Positions 22,047 through 37,535 of a stretch of DNA of 64,000 nucleotides are shown piece by piece. Numbering within the stretch: the first letter of the stretch is position 1; every line of letters starts with the position of its first letter. Source of the DNA: Mycobacterium gordonae (GTDB lineage Bacteria; Actinomycetota; Actinomycetes; Mycobacteriales; Mycobacteriaceae). The stretch lies in contig NZ_LQOY01000081.1 of NCBI RefSeq assembly GCF_002101675.1, positions 1 through 64,000 on the forward strand. The letters run 5' to 3'. The translations under genes and the position numbers were made by a program. Below the pieces are notes generated by a model. That model was not told where the DNA came from, made no database searches, and saw nothing but the letters and a program-made list of their open reading frames with translations.

Positions 22047-22106
22047 TAGGCTGCCCGGCAGTCGACATCCTTTAACGATCCGTCCGGAGAGGCGGAGAAG
22101 GAGGTC
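22047..22106 (+). promoter_or_regulatory. pyr operon promoter and PyrR-binding leader hairpin
   Basis: A TAGGCT -10 element (22047-22052) predicts a leader of about 58 bases. Bases 22080-22084 (CCGTC) pair with 22091-22095 (GGCGG), presenting the loop CGGAGA; the run TCCGGAGAGGC matches the PyrR-binding loop consensus known from Bacillus leaders. The Shine-Dalgarno GAAGGAGG (22098-22105) follows at once, so PyrR bound with UMP could block translation, as reported for M. smegmatis. No downstream intrinsic terminator is visible. Confidence 0.72.
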
Positions 22107-22116
22107 AAGATCTCGC

Positions 22117-22668
22117 ATGGGTGCTAGTGATCCGCGGGAATTGATGTCAGCGGCCGATGTCGGTCGCACCATTTCCCGCATGGCGCACCAGATCATCGAA
22201 AAGACCGCGCTGGACAACCCCGATTCCACCCGGGTCGTGCTGCTGGGAATCCCGACGCGCGGGGTGACCCTGGCCAGCCGCCTGGCCGCCAATATCGCGG
22301 AATACAGCGGAGTGGACGTCGGCCACGGCTCGCTGGACATCACGCTCTACCGCGACGACCTGATGATCAAACCACCACGTCCGCTGGAAGCCACCTCGAT
22401 CCCGGCCGGCGGCATCGACGACGCCCTGGTGATCCTCGTCGACGACGTGCTGTACTCCGGGCGCTCCACCCGGTCGGCCCTCGACGCGCTGCGCGACGTA
22501 GGCCGGCCGCGGGCCGTGCAGCTGGCGGTCCTGGTCGACCGCGGTCACCGCGAGCTGCCGATCCGCGCCGACTACGTCGGCAAGAACGTGCCCACGTCGC
22601 GCAACGAAAGCGTGCACGTGCAACTCCAGGAAGACGACGGACGAGACGGCGTGGTGATCACCCGATGA
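22117..22668 (+). CDS. pyrR: Pyrimidine operon regulator / uracil phosphoribosyltransferase
   Basis: RNA-binding regulator that senses UMP/PRPP and represses the pyr operon; many also convert uracil and PRPP to UMP. It has 183 residues. The PRPP-binding motif [20 protein letters not shown] is intact and the N-terminus [19 protein letters not shown] is typical. The ATG at 22117 sits 11 bases after GAAGGAGG. Its TGA overlaps the pyrB ATG. Confidence 0.96.
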   Translation: MGASDPRELMSAADVGRTISRMAHQIIEKTALDNPDSTRVVLLGIPTRGVTLASRLAANIAEYSGVDVGHGSLDITLYRDDLMIKPPRPLEATSIPAGGIDDALVILVDDVLYSGRSTRSALDALRDVGRPRAVQLAVLVDRGHRELPIRADYVGKNVPTSRNESVHVQLQEDDGRDGVVITR

Positions 22669-23615
22669 CCCCAAGGCACCTGTTGGCCGCTGGCGACCTG
22701 ACCCGCGACGAGGCCACCGCGATCCTCGACGACGCCGACCGCTTCGCCCAGGCGCTGGTCGGTCGTGACGTCAAGAAGTTGCCGACGCTGCGCGGCCGCA
22801 CCGTGGTGACGATGTTCTACGAGAACTCCACCCGCACCCGGGTGTCCTTCGAGGTGGCCGGCAAATGGATGAGCGCGGACGTGGTGAACGTCAGCGCGTC
22901 GGGATCATCGGTCGGCAAGGGCGAGTCGCTGCGCGACACCGCGCTGACGCTGCGGGCCGCCGGTGCCGATGCGCTGATCATCCGGCATCCCGCATCCGGG
23001 GCCGCGCAACTGCTGGCCGACTGGACCGCAGGCGCCGGCAGCTCGGCCCCGTCGGTGATCAACGCCGGGGACGGCACCCACGAGCACCCCACCCAGGCGC
23101 TGCTGGACGCCCTGACCATCCGCCAGCGGCTCGGCGGGATCGAGGGGCGCCGCATCGTCATCGTCGGCGACATCCTGCACAGCAGGGTCGCGCGGTCCAA
23201 CGTCATGCTGCTGCACACGCTGGGCGCCGAGGTCGTCCTGGTGGCCCCCCCGACTCTGCTGCCGCGCGGCGTCGAGGGCTGGCCGGTCACCGTCTCAGGT
23301 GACTTCGACGCCGAACTACCCGCCGCCGACGGTGTTCTGATGCTGCGGGTCCAGGCCGAACGCATGAACGGCGGCTTCTTCCCGTCGGTGCGGGAGTATT
23401 CAACGCTGTACGGTCTGTCCGCCCGGCGCCAGGCGCTGCTGCCCGATCACGCGGTGGTGCTGCACCCGGGTCCGATGTTGCGCGGCATGGAGATCTCCTC
23501 GTCGGTTGCTGACTCGCCGCAATCGGCTGTGCTGCAACAGGTTTCCAATGGGGTGCATGTGCGGATGGCGGTGCTGTTCCACGTGCTGGTCGGGGCGGAG
23601 GAAGTCGCGGCATGA
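22665..23615 (+). CDS. pyrB: Aspartate carbamoyltransferase catalytic subunit
   Basis: Condenses carbamoyl phosphate and aspartate to carbamoyl-aspartate. It has 316 residues. The carbamoyl-phosphate site is [14 protein letters not shown] with [17 protein letters not shown] and the aspartate-binding LRVQAERM segment follow. No pyrI regulatory gene is adjacent, consistent with mycobacteria. ATGA overlaps join it to pyrR and pyrC. Confidence 0.97.
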   Translation: MTPRHLLAAGDLTRDEATAILDDADRFAQALVGRDVKKLPTLRGRTVVTMFYENSTRTRVSFEVAGKWMSADVVNVSASGSSVGKGESLRDTALTLRAAGADALIIRHPASGAAQLLADWTAGAGSSAPSVINAGDGTHEHPTQALLDALTIRQRLGGIEGRRIVIVGDILHSRVARSNVMLLHTLGAEVVLVAPPTLLPRGVEGWPVTVSGDFDAELPAADGVLMLRVQAERMNGGFFPSVREYSTLYGLSARRQALLPDHAVVLHPGPMLRGMEISSSVADSPQSAVLQQVSNGVHVRMAVLFHVLVGAEEVAA

Positions 23616-24904
23616 GTGTGCTGATTCGGGGCGTCCGGCTCTATGGCGAAGGGGACCGCGTCGACGTCCGCGTCGATGACGGCCAGATCCTGGAGATCGG
23701 TGCCGGGCTGACGATTCCCGACACCGCGGACGTGATCGACGCCACCGGCCAGGTACTGCTGCCCGGCTTCGTCGACCTGCACACCCACCTGCGCGAGCCC
23801 GGCCGCGAATACGCCGAAGACATCGAAACCGGTTCGGCGGCGGCTGCTCTCGGTGGTTACACCGCGGTGTTCGCGATGGCCAACACCAACCCGGTGGCCG
23901 ACAGCCCGGTGGTGACCGACCACGTCTGGCACCGCGGCCAGCAGGTCGGCCTGGTGGACGTGCATCCCGTCGGCGCGGTGACCGTCGGGTTGGCCGGCGT
24001 CGAGCTGACCGAGATGGGCATGATGAATGCCGGCGCCGCGCAGGTGCGGATGTTCTCCGACGACGGCATCTGCGTCCACGATCCACTGGTGATGCGCCGC
24101 GCCCTGGAATACGCCACCGGCCTGGGCGTACTGATCGCGCAGCACGCCGAAGAGCCCCGACTCACCGTCGGCGCCGTCGCGCACGAGGGGCCCACCGCCG
24201 CCCGGCTCGGACTCGCCGGCTGGCCCCGGGCCGCCGAAGAGTCCATCGTCGCCCGTGACGCCCTGCTGGCCCGCGACGCGGGTGCCCGGGTGCATATCTG
24301 CCATGCCTCCACCGCGGGCACCGTGGAGCTCGTGAAATGGGCTAAGCAGCAAGGTATTTCGATTACCGCCGAGGTCACGCCACACCACCTGCTGCTCGAT
24401 GACGGAAGGCTGGTCAGCTATGACGGGCGTAATCGGGTCAATCCGCCGCTGCGCGAGGCTTCCGACGCGCTGGCCCTGCGCCAGGCGCTGGCCGACGGGG
24501 TAATCGATTGTGTGGCCACCGATCACGCCCCGCACGCCGAGCACGAGAAGTGTGTCGAGTTCGCCGCCGCGCGCCCCGGCATGCTGGGGCTGCAGACCGC
24601 GCTGTCGGTCGTCGTGCAGACGATGGTGGAGCCCGGCCTGCTGAGCTGGCGCGACGTTGCCCGGGTGATGAGTGAAAACCCGGCGCGCATCGTCGGTTTG
24701 CCCGACCAGGGCCGGCCCTTGGCGGTGGGTGAGCCGGCGAACTTGACCGTCGTCGATCCCGAGGGCAGCTGGACCATCAGCGGGGAAGCATTGGCCAGCC
24801 GGTCGGCCAATACTCCTTACGAGTCGCTGACGCTGCCTGCCACGGTGACCGCGACGTTGCTGCGCGGCAAGATCACCGCCCGGCACGGGAAGAGCCCGGC
24901 ATGA
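23612..24904 (+). CDS. pyrC: Dihydroorotase (type I)
   Basis: Cyclises carbamoyl-aspartate to dihydroorotate. It has 430 residues with an amidohydrolase barrel. The metal-binding HTHLREPG near residue 60 and the later motifs QHAEE, HICHAST and CVATDHAPH are present. The site that carries a carbamylated Lys in many amidohydrolases reads FSDDG, as in the type I subgroup that uses Asp. Start and stop overlap pyrB and the next gene by ATGA. Confidence 0.96.
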   Translation: MSVLIRGVRLYGEGDRVDVRVDDGQILEIGAGLTIPDTADVIDATGQVLLPGFVDLHTHLREPGREYAEDIETGSAAAALGGYTAVFAMANTNPVADSPVVTDHVWHRGQQVGLVDVHPVGAVTVGLAGVELTEMGMMNAGAAQVRMFSDDGICVHDPLVMRRALEYATGLGVLIAQHAEEPRLTVGAVAHEGPTAARLGLAGWPRAAEESIVARDALLARDAGARVHICHASTAGTVELVKWAKQQGISITAEVTPHHLLLDDGRLVSYDGRNRVNPPLREASDALALRQALADGVIDCVATDHAPHAEHEKCVEFAAARPGMLGLQTALSVVVQTMVEPGLLSWRDVARVMSENPARIVGLPDQGRPLAVGEPANLTVVDPEGSWTISGEALASRSANTPYESLTLPATVTATLLRGKITARHGKSPA

Positions 24905-25401
24905 ATTCAGGCACCCTGGTGGGATCGCTGATCTTCGCGGCGGTTCTGGTGGTGTTGCTCGCGGTGGCGATTCACCTGATGATGCGGGGCTGGCGGCGAC
25001 GGGCCGAGCGGCAGACCGATCTGATCGGGACGCTGCCGGCGATGCCCGACGAGGTCGGCGCAGCTTCTGTCACCACTCGGGGGCTGTACTGCGGCTGCAC
25101 GATAGCGCCGGAATGGAACGACCGGGTGGCCGTCGGTGATCTTGGTTACCGCAGCAAAGCGGTGTTGACCCGCTACTCGACCGGAATTCTGCTGGAACGC
25201 ATTCGCGCTCAGCCGATTTGGATTCCTGAATCGTCGATCGTCGCTATCCGCACCGAGCGCGGAATCGCCGGCAAGGTGGTGTCGCGCCACGGAATCCTGG
25301 TTATCCGTTGGCGGTTGCCGTCGGGCACCGAGATCGACACCGGGTTCCGGGCGGACAACCGGGACGAATACGTGCAGTGGATAGAGGAGGAAGCCGCGTG
25401 A
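24901..25401 (+). CDS. Single-pass membrane protein in the pyr operon (Rv1382-like)
   Basis: A 166-residue protein of unknown function that recurs between pyrC and carA in mycobacteria. One TM helix lies at about 8-28, followed by a basic stop-transfer segment ([10 protein letters not shown]). The soluble rest is beta-rich and PH-like. It is translationally coupled to pyrC (ATGA). Its conserved place hints at a link to pyrimidine enzymes, but no motif supports a role. Confidence 0.8.
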   Translation: MNSGTLVGSLIFAAVLVVLLAVAIHLMMRGWRRRAERQTDLIGTLPAMPDEVGAASVTTRGLYCGCTIAPEWNDRVAVGDLGYRSKAVLTRYSTGILLERIRAQPIWIPESSIVAIRTERGIAGKVVSRHGILVIRWRLPSGTEIDTGFRADNRDEYVQWIEEEAA

Positions 25402-25466
25402 GGAGTGGCGCAGATGACTCGCGCCGACGACGATGCAGAGCGCAGCGATGAGGAGGAGTGGCGCAG

Positions 25467-25470
<4 letters not shown>
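25400..25470 (+). repeat. MIRU-like intergenic repeat with an 18-codon ORF
   Basis: GAGGAGTGGCGCAGATGA occurs at 25400-25417 and again at 25453-25470, giving one 53-bp unit plus the terminal repeat. Between them lies CGCGCCGACGACGATGCAGA, typical of Mycobacterial Interspersed Repetitive Units. As described for MIRUs, it bridges a stop and a start: it begins inside the upstream TGA, encodes a small ORF from ATG 25414 ([18 protein letters not shown]), and ends with ATGA overlapping the carA start. Confidence 0.82.
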
Positions 25471-26585
<1,115 letters not shown>

Positions 26586-26685
26586 CCGCGAGCTGGGGGT
26601 ACTTCCCGCTTGCGGGGGAGCGTGTGCGTACAACGACACGCCGAAAACGGTGTACGGAAGTGAACGCTCGCGAAGGGGAAATCTG
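26586..26685. other. carA-carB spacer with small inverted repeat
   Basis: A 100-base gap; in H37Rv I recall carA and carB as nearly contiguous. It contains CCCGC-TT-GCGGG (26605-26616) in a GGGGGTACTTCCCGCTTGCGGGGGAG context that resembles a short palindromic sequence I recall from other mycobacterial intergenic regions. AAGGGG at 26673-26678 is the likely carB ribosome-binding site. Confidence 0.4.
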
Positions 26686-30026
<3,341 letters not shown>

Positions 30027-30030
<4 letters not shown>

Positions 30031-30851
30031 CCGGGTTCGGCGCTCGGCTGGCGCAGGCGCGGTCGAGCCGCGGTCCCCTGTGTCTGGGGATCGATCCGCA
30101 CCCCGAGCTGTTGCGCGCCTGGGACCTGCCGGTCACCGCAGCCGGACTGGCCGCGTTCTGCGACGTCTGCGTCGACGCCTATGCCGGCTTCGCGATGGTC
30201 AAACCTCAGGTGGCGTTTTTCGAGGCGCACGGTTCTGCGGGCTTCGCGGTGCTCGAGCGCACCACCGCCGCGCTGCAGGCACACGGCGTATTGGTGCTGG
30301 CCGACGCCAAGCGGGGCGACATCGGGTCGACCATGGCCGCCTACGCCACGGCCTGGGCCGGTGATTCGCCGCTGGCCGCCGACGCCGTGACGGCGTCGCC
30401 CTATCTGGGGTTCGGGTCGTTACGGCCGCTGCTGGAGGTCGCCGCGCAAAACGACCGCGGGGTGTTCGTCTTGGCCGCCACCTCGAACCCCGAGGGGTCG
30501 ACGGTGCAGCGGGCCGATGCCGGCGGACGCACGGTCGCGCAGCTGATCGTCGATCACGTCGCTCAGGCCAATCAGGGAGCGACCGAAGCGGCCGGCTCCG
30601 TCGGCGTCGTGGTCGGCGCCACGGTGCTGCAGCCGCCCGATCTGAGCGAGCTGGGTGGCCCCGTCCTGGTGCCCGGCGTAGGGGCCCAGGGCGGGCATGC
30701 TGAGGCGCTGGCGGGCCTTGGTGGCGCGGCGTCGCACCAGCTGTGGCCCGCGGTATCGCGCGAGGTGCTGAGGGCCGGGCCCCGCGTGGCGGAGTTGCGC
30801 GCCGCCGCCGAACGCATGCGCGACACCGTCAGGTACCTCGACGCGGGGTGA
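30027..30851 (+). CDS. pyrF: Orotidine 5'-phosphate decarboxylase (type 2)
   Basis: Decarboxylates OMP to UMP, the last step of the pathway. It has 274 residues, the length I recall for the M. tuberculosis protein. The catalytic DxKxxDIG signature is [17 protein letters not shown], and [12 protein letters not shown] and [11 protein letters not shown] bind substrate and phosphate. The GTG start is fused to the carB stop (GTGA). It closes the pyr operon. The type 2 subfamily is the one found in mycobacteria. Confidence 0.95.
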
Positions 30852-31258
30852 CGGCGCGACACGCGCGAAGCGCCAGGCAAATGCGTGATCCCCGGCACTA
30901 CGACCGGCGGTTGTCTGCTGTCAGCGGGCCTGCCGATCTCCCGAGCGCGCGCCGCGACCCCCCGCACCCCGACATAACCCCAGGTCAGTCCACTTTTTGT
31001 GGTCTCGGTGGGGGCGCCGGGTGACCCTTCCCCGAGACGCTGTCCCGGCCGCTGTCGACGTTGCTGGACGGACCGCCGGGCGGCCGCAGCCGGCGCCTGC
31101 GGAGTGGACTCACCTGGACAAATGACCCCGAAACCGGGGGGTCGGGTTAGATTTCGTTCCGAACCGTGAGTACGGTCGTCTGCGCTGGCTGGAGTACCCG
31201 GCCGAGACAAAGTAGATCGACAGATATCCGAAAGATATCGATGAGAGACGGAGGAATC
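30852..31258. other. Intergenic region pyrF-mihF; no gene seen
   Basis: No coding sequence is visible. H37Rv has PE15/PPE20 here as I recall; neither gene nor remnant is recognisable. Two small hairpins occur: CCGCAG/CTGCGG near 31083-31101 and GACCCC/GGGGTC at 31124-31143. The latter is followed by TTAGATTT and could end the pyr transcript. A TAGATT element near 31147 may serve mihF. Confidence 0.5.
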
Positions 31259-31573
31259 GTGGCCCTTCCCCAGTTGACCGACGAGCAGCGCGCGGCCGCG
31301 TTGGAGAAGGCTGCTGCCGCACGTCGAGCACGAGCTGAGCTCAAGGATCGGCTCAAGCGTGGCGGCACCAACCTCACCCAGGTGCTCAAGGACGCTGAGA
31401 GCGACGAAGTTCTCGGCAAGATGAAGGTGTCTGCGCTGTTGGAGGCGTTGCCGAAGGTCGGCAAGGTCAAGGCGCAGGAGATCATGACCGAGCTCGAGAT
31501 CGCGCCGACCCGTCGCCTGCGTGGTTTGGGCGACCGTCAGCGCAAGGCCCTGCTGGAAAAGTTCGGCTCCTAG
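31259..31573 (+). CDS. mihF: Mycobacterial integration host factor
   Basis: Nucleoid-associated DNA-bending protein, essential in mycobacteria and unrelated in fold to enterobacterial IHF. From GTG 31259 it has 104 residues ([19 protein letters not shown]...). The helix-two-turn-helix DNA-binding part is [18 protein letters not shown] followed by [21 protein letters not shown] lies 9 bases before the GTG, which favours this short form over longer upstream starts. It is 17 bases from gmk. Confidence 0.95.
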   Translation: MALPQLTDEQRAAALEKAAAARRARAELKDRLKRGGTNLTQVLKDAESDEVLGKMKVSALLEALPKVGKVKAQEIMTELEIAPTRRLRGLGDRQRKALLEKFGS

Positions 31574-31590
31574 TCGGTTTACCGACCCAG

Positions 31591-32202
31591 GTGCCGGTGA
31601 GCGCCGGCGGGGGACCGGAGGGTACGACGCCTGTCGGGAGAACAGTCGTGCTGTCCGGTCCCTCCGCGGTCGGCAAGTCGACGGTGGTCCGGTGTTTGCG
31701 TGAGCGGATACCGAACCTGCACTTCAGCGTCTCGGCCACGACGCGAGCACCAAGGCCGGGGGAGGTCGACGGCGTCGACTATCACTTCGTCAGCCCCGCC
31801 CGCTTCCAGCAGTTGATCGATGAGGGTGAACTGCTGGAATGGGCGGAAATCCACGGGGGATTGCACCGGTCGGGCACTTTGGCCGAACCGGTGCGCGCAG
31901 CCACGGCAGCCGGCTTTCCGGTGCTCATCGAGGTCGATCTGGCCGGGGCCCGCGCCGTCAAGCAAGCCATGCCGGAAGCCCTCACGGTGTTTCTGGCACC
32001 GCCGAGCTGGCAGGATCTCGAGACCCGGCTGATCGGCCGCGGCACCGAGACACCCGACGTCATCCAGCGCCGGCTGGACACCGCGCGCGTCGAATTGGCA
32101 GCCCAGGGCGACTTCGACGTGGTGGTGGTCAACAGTCGATTAGAGTCTGCGTGCGCCGAATTGGTATCCTTGCTGGTGGGAACCGTCCCAGACAACGTTT
32201 AG
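31591..32202 (+). CDS. gmk: Guanylate kinase
   Basis: Phosphorylates GMP to GDP with ATP. It has 203 residues. The P-loop is [14 protein letters not shown], the GMP-binding segment [21 protein letters not shown], and the lid [17 protein letters not shown]. The GTG at 31591 is used; GTG 31597 is equally possible. The order mihF-gmk-rpoZ-coaBC-metK is conserved across mycobacteria. Confidence 0.96.
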   Translation: MPVSAGGGPEGTTPVGRTVVLSGPSAVGKSTVVRCLRERIPNLHFSVSATTRAPRPGEVDGVDYHFVSPARFQQLIDEGELLEWAEIHGGLHRSGTLAEPVRAATAAGFPVLIEVDLAGARAVKQAMPEALTVFLAPPSWQDLETRLIGRGTETPDVIQRRLDTARVELAAQGDFDVVVVNSRLESACAELVSLLVGTVPDNV

Positions 32203-32625
<423 letters not shown>

Positions 32626-32641
32626 CAGGGTCTGGCGCGCC

Positions 32642-33913
32642 ATGGAGGGACAGCGCAGTGAGCGCAGCTCCAAACGCGTCGTTGTCGGCGTTTCCGGTGG
32701 TATCGCGGCCTACAAGGCCTGCACCGTTGTCCGTCAGCTCACTGAAGCCGGCCACCGGGTCCGGGTCATTCCCACCGACTCCGCTCTGCGCTTCGTCGGC
32801 GCCGCCACCTTCGAGGCGCTGTCCGGTGAACCGGTGCGCACCGGTGTCTTCCAGGACGTTCCGGAGGTGCCGCATGTCCGGCTCGGCCAGCACGCCGATC
32901 TGGTGGTGGTCGCCCCGGCAACCGCCGACCTGCTCGCCCGTGCGGTGGCCGGTCGGGCCGACGACCTGCTGACCGGAACGCTGCTCACCGCCCGCTGCCC
33001 GGTGATGTTCGCACCGGCCATGCACACCGAGATGTGGTTGCACCCGGCCACCGTGGACAACGTCGCCACCCTGCGCCGGCGCGGTGCGGTGGTGCTCGAA
33101 CCCGCGTCCGGGCGCCTCACCGGCTCGGACAGCGGCGCGGGCCGCCTGCCCGAGGCCGAGGAGATCACCACCCTGGCCCACCTGCTGCTGGAGCGCCACG
33201 ACGCGTTGCCGTACGACCTGGCCGGCTGCAAGGTGCTGGTGACGGCCGGCGGCACCCGGGAGGCGATCGATCCGGTGCGCTTCATCGGCAACCGCAGCTC
33301 CGGCAAGCAGGGCTATGCCGTGGCCCGGGTGGCCGCCCAGCGCGGCGCCGAGGTCACGCTGATCGCCGGGCACACCGCCGGGCTCATCGACCCGGCCGGT
33401 GTGAACGTCGTGCATGTCAGCTCGGCCGAGCAGCTCGGCAGTGCGGTGTCCAAGCACGCCCCGGAGGCCAACGTGCTGGTGATGGCGGCGGCGGTGGCCG
33501 ACTTCCGGCCCGCCCAGGTTGCCACCGCCAAGATCAAAAAGAGCCCGGACAATTTGGACGGCCCCCCTCCCATCGAGCTGGTGCGCAACGACGACGTGCT
33601 GGCCGGCGCGGTCCAGGCCCGCTCCCACGGTCAGCTGCCCAACATGCGCGCCATCGTCGGCTTCGCGGCCGAGACTGGTGACGCCAACGGCGACGTGCTG
33701 TTTCATGCTCGAGCCAAGCTGCGGCGCAAGGGCTGCGATCTGCTGGTCGTCAACGCCGTGGGTGACGGCCGGGCCTTCGAAGTGGACAGCAACGACGGCT
33801 GGTTGCTGGCTGCCGACGGAACCGAGTCGGCGCTGCAGCACGGGTCCAAGACGTTGATGGCGAGCCGTATCGTGGATGCGATCGCCGCGTTCCTGCATGG
33901 GGACACTGCCTAA
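32642..33913 (+). CDS. coaBC: CoaBC: phosphopantothenoylcysteine decarboxylase/synthetase
   Basis: Bifunctional enzyme of CoA synthesis: CoaB joins phosphopantothenate to Cys (CTP), CoaC decarboxylates it (FMN). It has 423 residues. The CoaC half has VGVSGGIAAYKA, the active-site segment HPATVDNVATLR and PAMHTEMW; the CoaB half starts about residue 195 with VLVTAGGTREAIDPVRFIGNRSSGKQG and has the AAVADFRP and IKK motifs. It is also called dfp. Confidence 0.96.
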   Translation: MEGQRSERSSKRVVVGVSGGIAAYKACTVVRQLTEAGHRVRVIPTDSALRFVGAATFEALSGEPVRTGVFQDVPEVPHVRLGQHADLVVVAPATADLLARAVAGRADDLLTGTLLTARCPVMFAPAMHTEMWLHPATVDNVATLRRRGAVVLEPASGRLTGSDSGAGRLPEAEEITTLAHLLLERHDALPYDLAGCKVLVTAGGTREAIDPVRFIGNRSSGKQGYAVARVAAQRGAEVTLIAGHTAGLIDPAGVNVVHVSSAEQLGSAVSKHAPEANVLVMAAAVADFRPAQVATAKIKKSPDNLDGPPPIELVRNDDVLAGAVQARSHGQLPNMRAIVGFAAETGDANGDVLFHARAKLRRKGCDLLVVNAVGDGRAFEVDSNDGWLLAADGTESALQHGSKTLMASRIVDAIAAFLHGDTA

Positions 33914-34061
33914 GACAGATAACGTGTGCCGGGCAGCGTCGCCCGTCGGGGAGCCCCGAGAATTTGCAGACTGGCCGCCAGGTCCGGTTTGCTTGATGGC
34001 AGCGAAAAATAATTCGCCTAACTAACGGTTGGGCGGGCATGGACTGGAAGGACGGACCAGG

Positions 34062-35273
<1,212 letters not shown>

Positions 35274-35282
35274 CGTTCTCTC

Positions 35283-35342
35283 GCGAGCAGACGCCAGGGC
35301 CCCCATTTCGTGCCGAAATGAGGGGCCTTTGCGTCTCCTCGC
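35283..35342. terminator. TRIT-like bidirectional terminator hairpin (metK / PPOX gene)
   Basis: GCGAG-CAGACGC...GGCCCC-CATTTCG (from 35283) pairs with CGAAATG-AGGGGCC...GCGTCT-CCTCGC (to 35342), an almost perfect 60-base palindrome between convergent genes. The core GCGAGCAGACGC is shared with the hairpin at 62941-63000 and with the repetitive rho-independent terminators (TRIT) described in M. tuberculosis. GGGGG/CCCCC (35345-35360) follows in the same arrangement as in the second copy. Confidence 0.75.
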
Positions 35343-35370
35343 GCGGGGGAGGTGCCCCCCTGCTCGCGCG

Positions 35371-35937
35371 CTAACGCGGCGGCAGCGGGTGGTCCGGGTC
35401 CAGCCCGGTCAGGCCGTCGATGCTGTGCTGATTGCGGCCGATGGTGCCGGAGTACGCCTCGTGCGGCTGCTTGCTGTGATAGTTGTCGAGCACCGGTCGC
35501 TCGTCGACGAGTTCGTAGTAGGGCACCGCGAAGCCGCACGCGTCGGCGATCCGCTCCACGTCGACCACGATGGCCGCCCGCACGCCCGCCCGCAGTTCCC
35601 CGAAATGTGCTCGCACTCGGGCGAATTCGTCGTCGTCTGGGCGCAGCGCCCGGCCGGTGCCGAACAGTCGCAGAATGCGCGAGTTGCGAGTGAACGAGCA
35701 GAACATCAGCGTGATGCGACCGTTGTCGCGTAAGTGCGCGATGGTTTCCACGCCGCTGCCGAACAGGTCCAGGTAGGCGACGGTGTGGTCGTCGAGCACC
35801 GCGAAGGTGTCGGCGTATCCCTTGGGAGACAGGTTGATTCGGCCACCTTCGGACGGGGCCGTGGCGACGAAGAACATCGCCTGCTCACCGATGAAGTCGC
35901 GGAGCGCCTCGTCGATACGGGAAAACACTTTCGCCAT
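35371..35937 (-). CDS. Pyridoxamine 5'-phosphate oxidase-family (FMN split-barrel) protein
   Basis: A 188-residue protein of the PNPOx-like split-barrel group, which in actinobacteria binds FMN, F420 or heme. The N-terminal half has RDFIGEQAMFFVATAPSEGGRINLSPKGY, typical of the fold. The substrate is unknown, and nothing specific to PdxH is seen, so it is probably not the pyridoxal enzyme. The ATG at 35937 (MAKVFSRI) is chosen over longer starts. Its 3' end faces metK across the TRIT-like terminator. Confidence 0.78.
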   Translation of the reverse strand: MAKVFSRIDEALRDFIGEQAMFFVATAPSEGGRINLSPKGYADTFAVLDDHTVAYLDLFGSGVETIAHLRDNGRITLMFCSFTRNSRILRLFGTGRALRPDDDEFARVRAHFGELRAGVRAAIVVDVERIADACGFAVPYYELVDERPVLDNYHSKQPHEAYSGTIGRNQHSIDGLTGLDPDHPLPPR

Positions 35938-36050
35938 GGTCTGAGCGTAGCCGCGGGTGCGTACGGTACTGGCGCGAGCGTCCCCAAATTGCCGGCCGCC
36001 GCGGCGTGTCGTTGGCAAAACGCGGGCGCTCGTGGGCGGGAGGCGCGGAC

Positions 36051-37535
36051 CTAGCCCGTATACCGGTAATCATCGAGGTCGAAATGCCTACTGCGCCAGT
36101 ATGCTTCGACCGTAGTCGTGGGTCGCAGCGGGACGTCGCCGTTCTTGTCGAAGTAATAGCTGTTAGCCAGCCGGCAGCTGTCCTGCCAAAACACCTGGCG
36201 GTAGCGCCGCCGCATCATCTCGGCGAAGTAGCGGTCATTGGCTTCTTCGGTGACCTCGACCCGCGTCGCGCCCTGTTGGCGGGCCCGTTTCAGGCATCGC
36301 AGGATGTGGTGGGTCTGGGTCTCGATCAGCGCGAAGTACGACGACCCGACGTAGCCGTAGGGCCCGAATACGGCGAAGAAGTTCGGGAAGCCCGGAATGC
36401 TGACGCCCTCGTAGGCCTGGGTGCGGTGCTCGTCCCAGAACCGGCTCAACGACTGCCCGCCGACGCCGGTGACCGCGTAGGTCAGCACGTCGTCCGTGTC
36501 GAGCACCTTGAAGCCGGTGGCCAGGATCAGCACATCCACCTCGTGGTCGGTCCCTTCGGTGGTCGCGACCGACGACGGCGTGATCTTGTCGATGGGCGTG
36601 GTGACCAGGTGCACGTTGTCGCGGTTGAACGTGGACAGATACGTGTTGTGAAAGCCCGGACGCTTGCAACCCACCGCGTACTGCGGCGTCAGCTGCTCGC
36701 GCACCTCGGGGTCGTGGACCTCCTGGCGCAGGTAGCGCCGTCCCGCCGCGGCCATCCACTTGGCCAGCGGGAACACCTTGAAGTAGTGCGCCGAGATGGG
36801 GAAGGTGGCTTCGACGAAGGCCTGGCTGAGCGCACGCTGCACCGCTTTGCCGCCGGGAATCCGCATCGCCCAGCGTGCCGCCGCGGGCAGCGGGACGTCG
36901 AACTTGGGAAAACACCAGATCGGCGTGCGCTGAAAAACGGTGAGGCTCGAGACGATCGGTGCGATTTCCGGAATGATCTGCACAGCCGAGGCGCCGGTGC
37001 CGATGATCCCGACGCGCTTCCCGGTCAGGTCCTGCGTGTGGTCCCAGCGCGCGGTGTGCATGGTGATGCCGTCGAACGAGTCGACCCCGTCGATGTCGGG
37101 CAGCTTGGGCACCGTCAGGACGCCGCTGGCGCTGATGATGAACCGTGCGGTGATCTCGTCGCCCGGGTCGGTCTGCACCCGCCACAGGCCGTGCTGCTCG
37201 TCGAACTCCGCGGAAATCACCTTGGTGTTGAACCGGATTCGGGACCTGATGCCGTACTTCTGCACGCAGTGTTCGGCGTATGCCTTGAGTTCACGCCCGG
37301 GTGCGTAGGTGCGCGACCAGTCCGGGCTCTGCTCGAACGAGAACTGGTATGAGAACGACGGAATATCTACGGCGATACCGGGATAGGTGTTCCAGTACCA
37401 GGTGCCGCCGACGCCGTCGCCGGCCTCGACGATCAGGTAGTCGGAGAATCCCGCCTCGTCGAGCTTGATGGCGGCGCCGATGCCGGAGAATCCGGCGCCG
37501 ACGATCAGGACTTCGTGGTCGGGAGCGGTACCCAT
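36051..37535 (-). CDS. FAD-dependent Baeyer-Villiger-type monooxygenase (Rv1393c-like)
   Basis: A 494-residue flavoprotein. The first Rossmann motif is LIVGAGFSGIGAA (FAD), the NADPH Rossmann motif is VGIIGTGASAVQ, and between them lies the BVMO fingerprint FDGITMHTARWD. GGTWYWNTYPG is also a BVMO hallmark. It likely oxygenates ketones or sulfides such as thioamide drugs; the natural substrate is unknown. It matches Rv1393c, which follows metK in H37Rv. Upstream, 37536-37775 shows no gene. Confidence 0.88.
   Translation of the reverse strand: MGTAPDHEVLIVGAGFSGIGAAIKLDEAGFSDYLIVEAGDGVGGTWYWNTYPGIAVDIPSFSYQFSFEQSPDWSRTYAPGRELKAYAEHCVQKYGIRSRIRFNTKVISAEFDEQHGLWRVQTDPGDEITARFIISASGVLTVPKLPDIDGVDSFDGITMHTARWDHTQDLTGKRVGIIGTGASAVQIIPEIAPIVSSLTVFQRTPIWCFPKFDVPLPAAARWAMRIPGGKAVQRALSQAFVEATFPISAHYFKVFPLAKWMAAAGRRYLRQEVHDPEVREQLTPQYAVGCKRPGFHNTYLSTFNRDNVHLVTTPIDKITPSSVATTEGTDHEVDVLILATGFKVLDTDDVLTYAVTGVGGQSLSRFWDEHRTQAYEGVSIPGFPNFFAVFGPYGYVGSSYFALIETQTHHILRCLKRARQQGATRVEVTEEANDRYFAEMMRRRYRQVFWQDSCRLANSYYFDKNGDVPLRPTTTVEAYWRSRHFDLDDYRYTG

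Noticed and set aside
33914..34061. Possible SAM riboswitch upstream of metK
   Set aside because: The 148 bases contain only a weak TCGGG/CCCGA hairpin (33948-33961) and none of the conserved blocks of the SAM riboswitch classes I know.
36006..37352. Plus-strand frame of 448 codons opposite the monooxygenase
   Set aside because: The minus strand encodes a BVMO with all fingerprints; the plus frame is low-information antisense.
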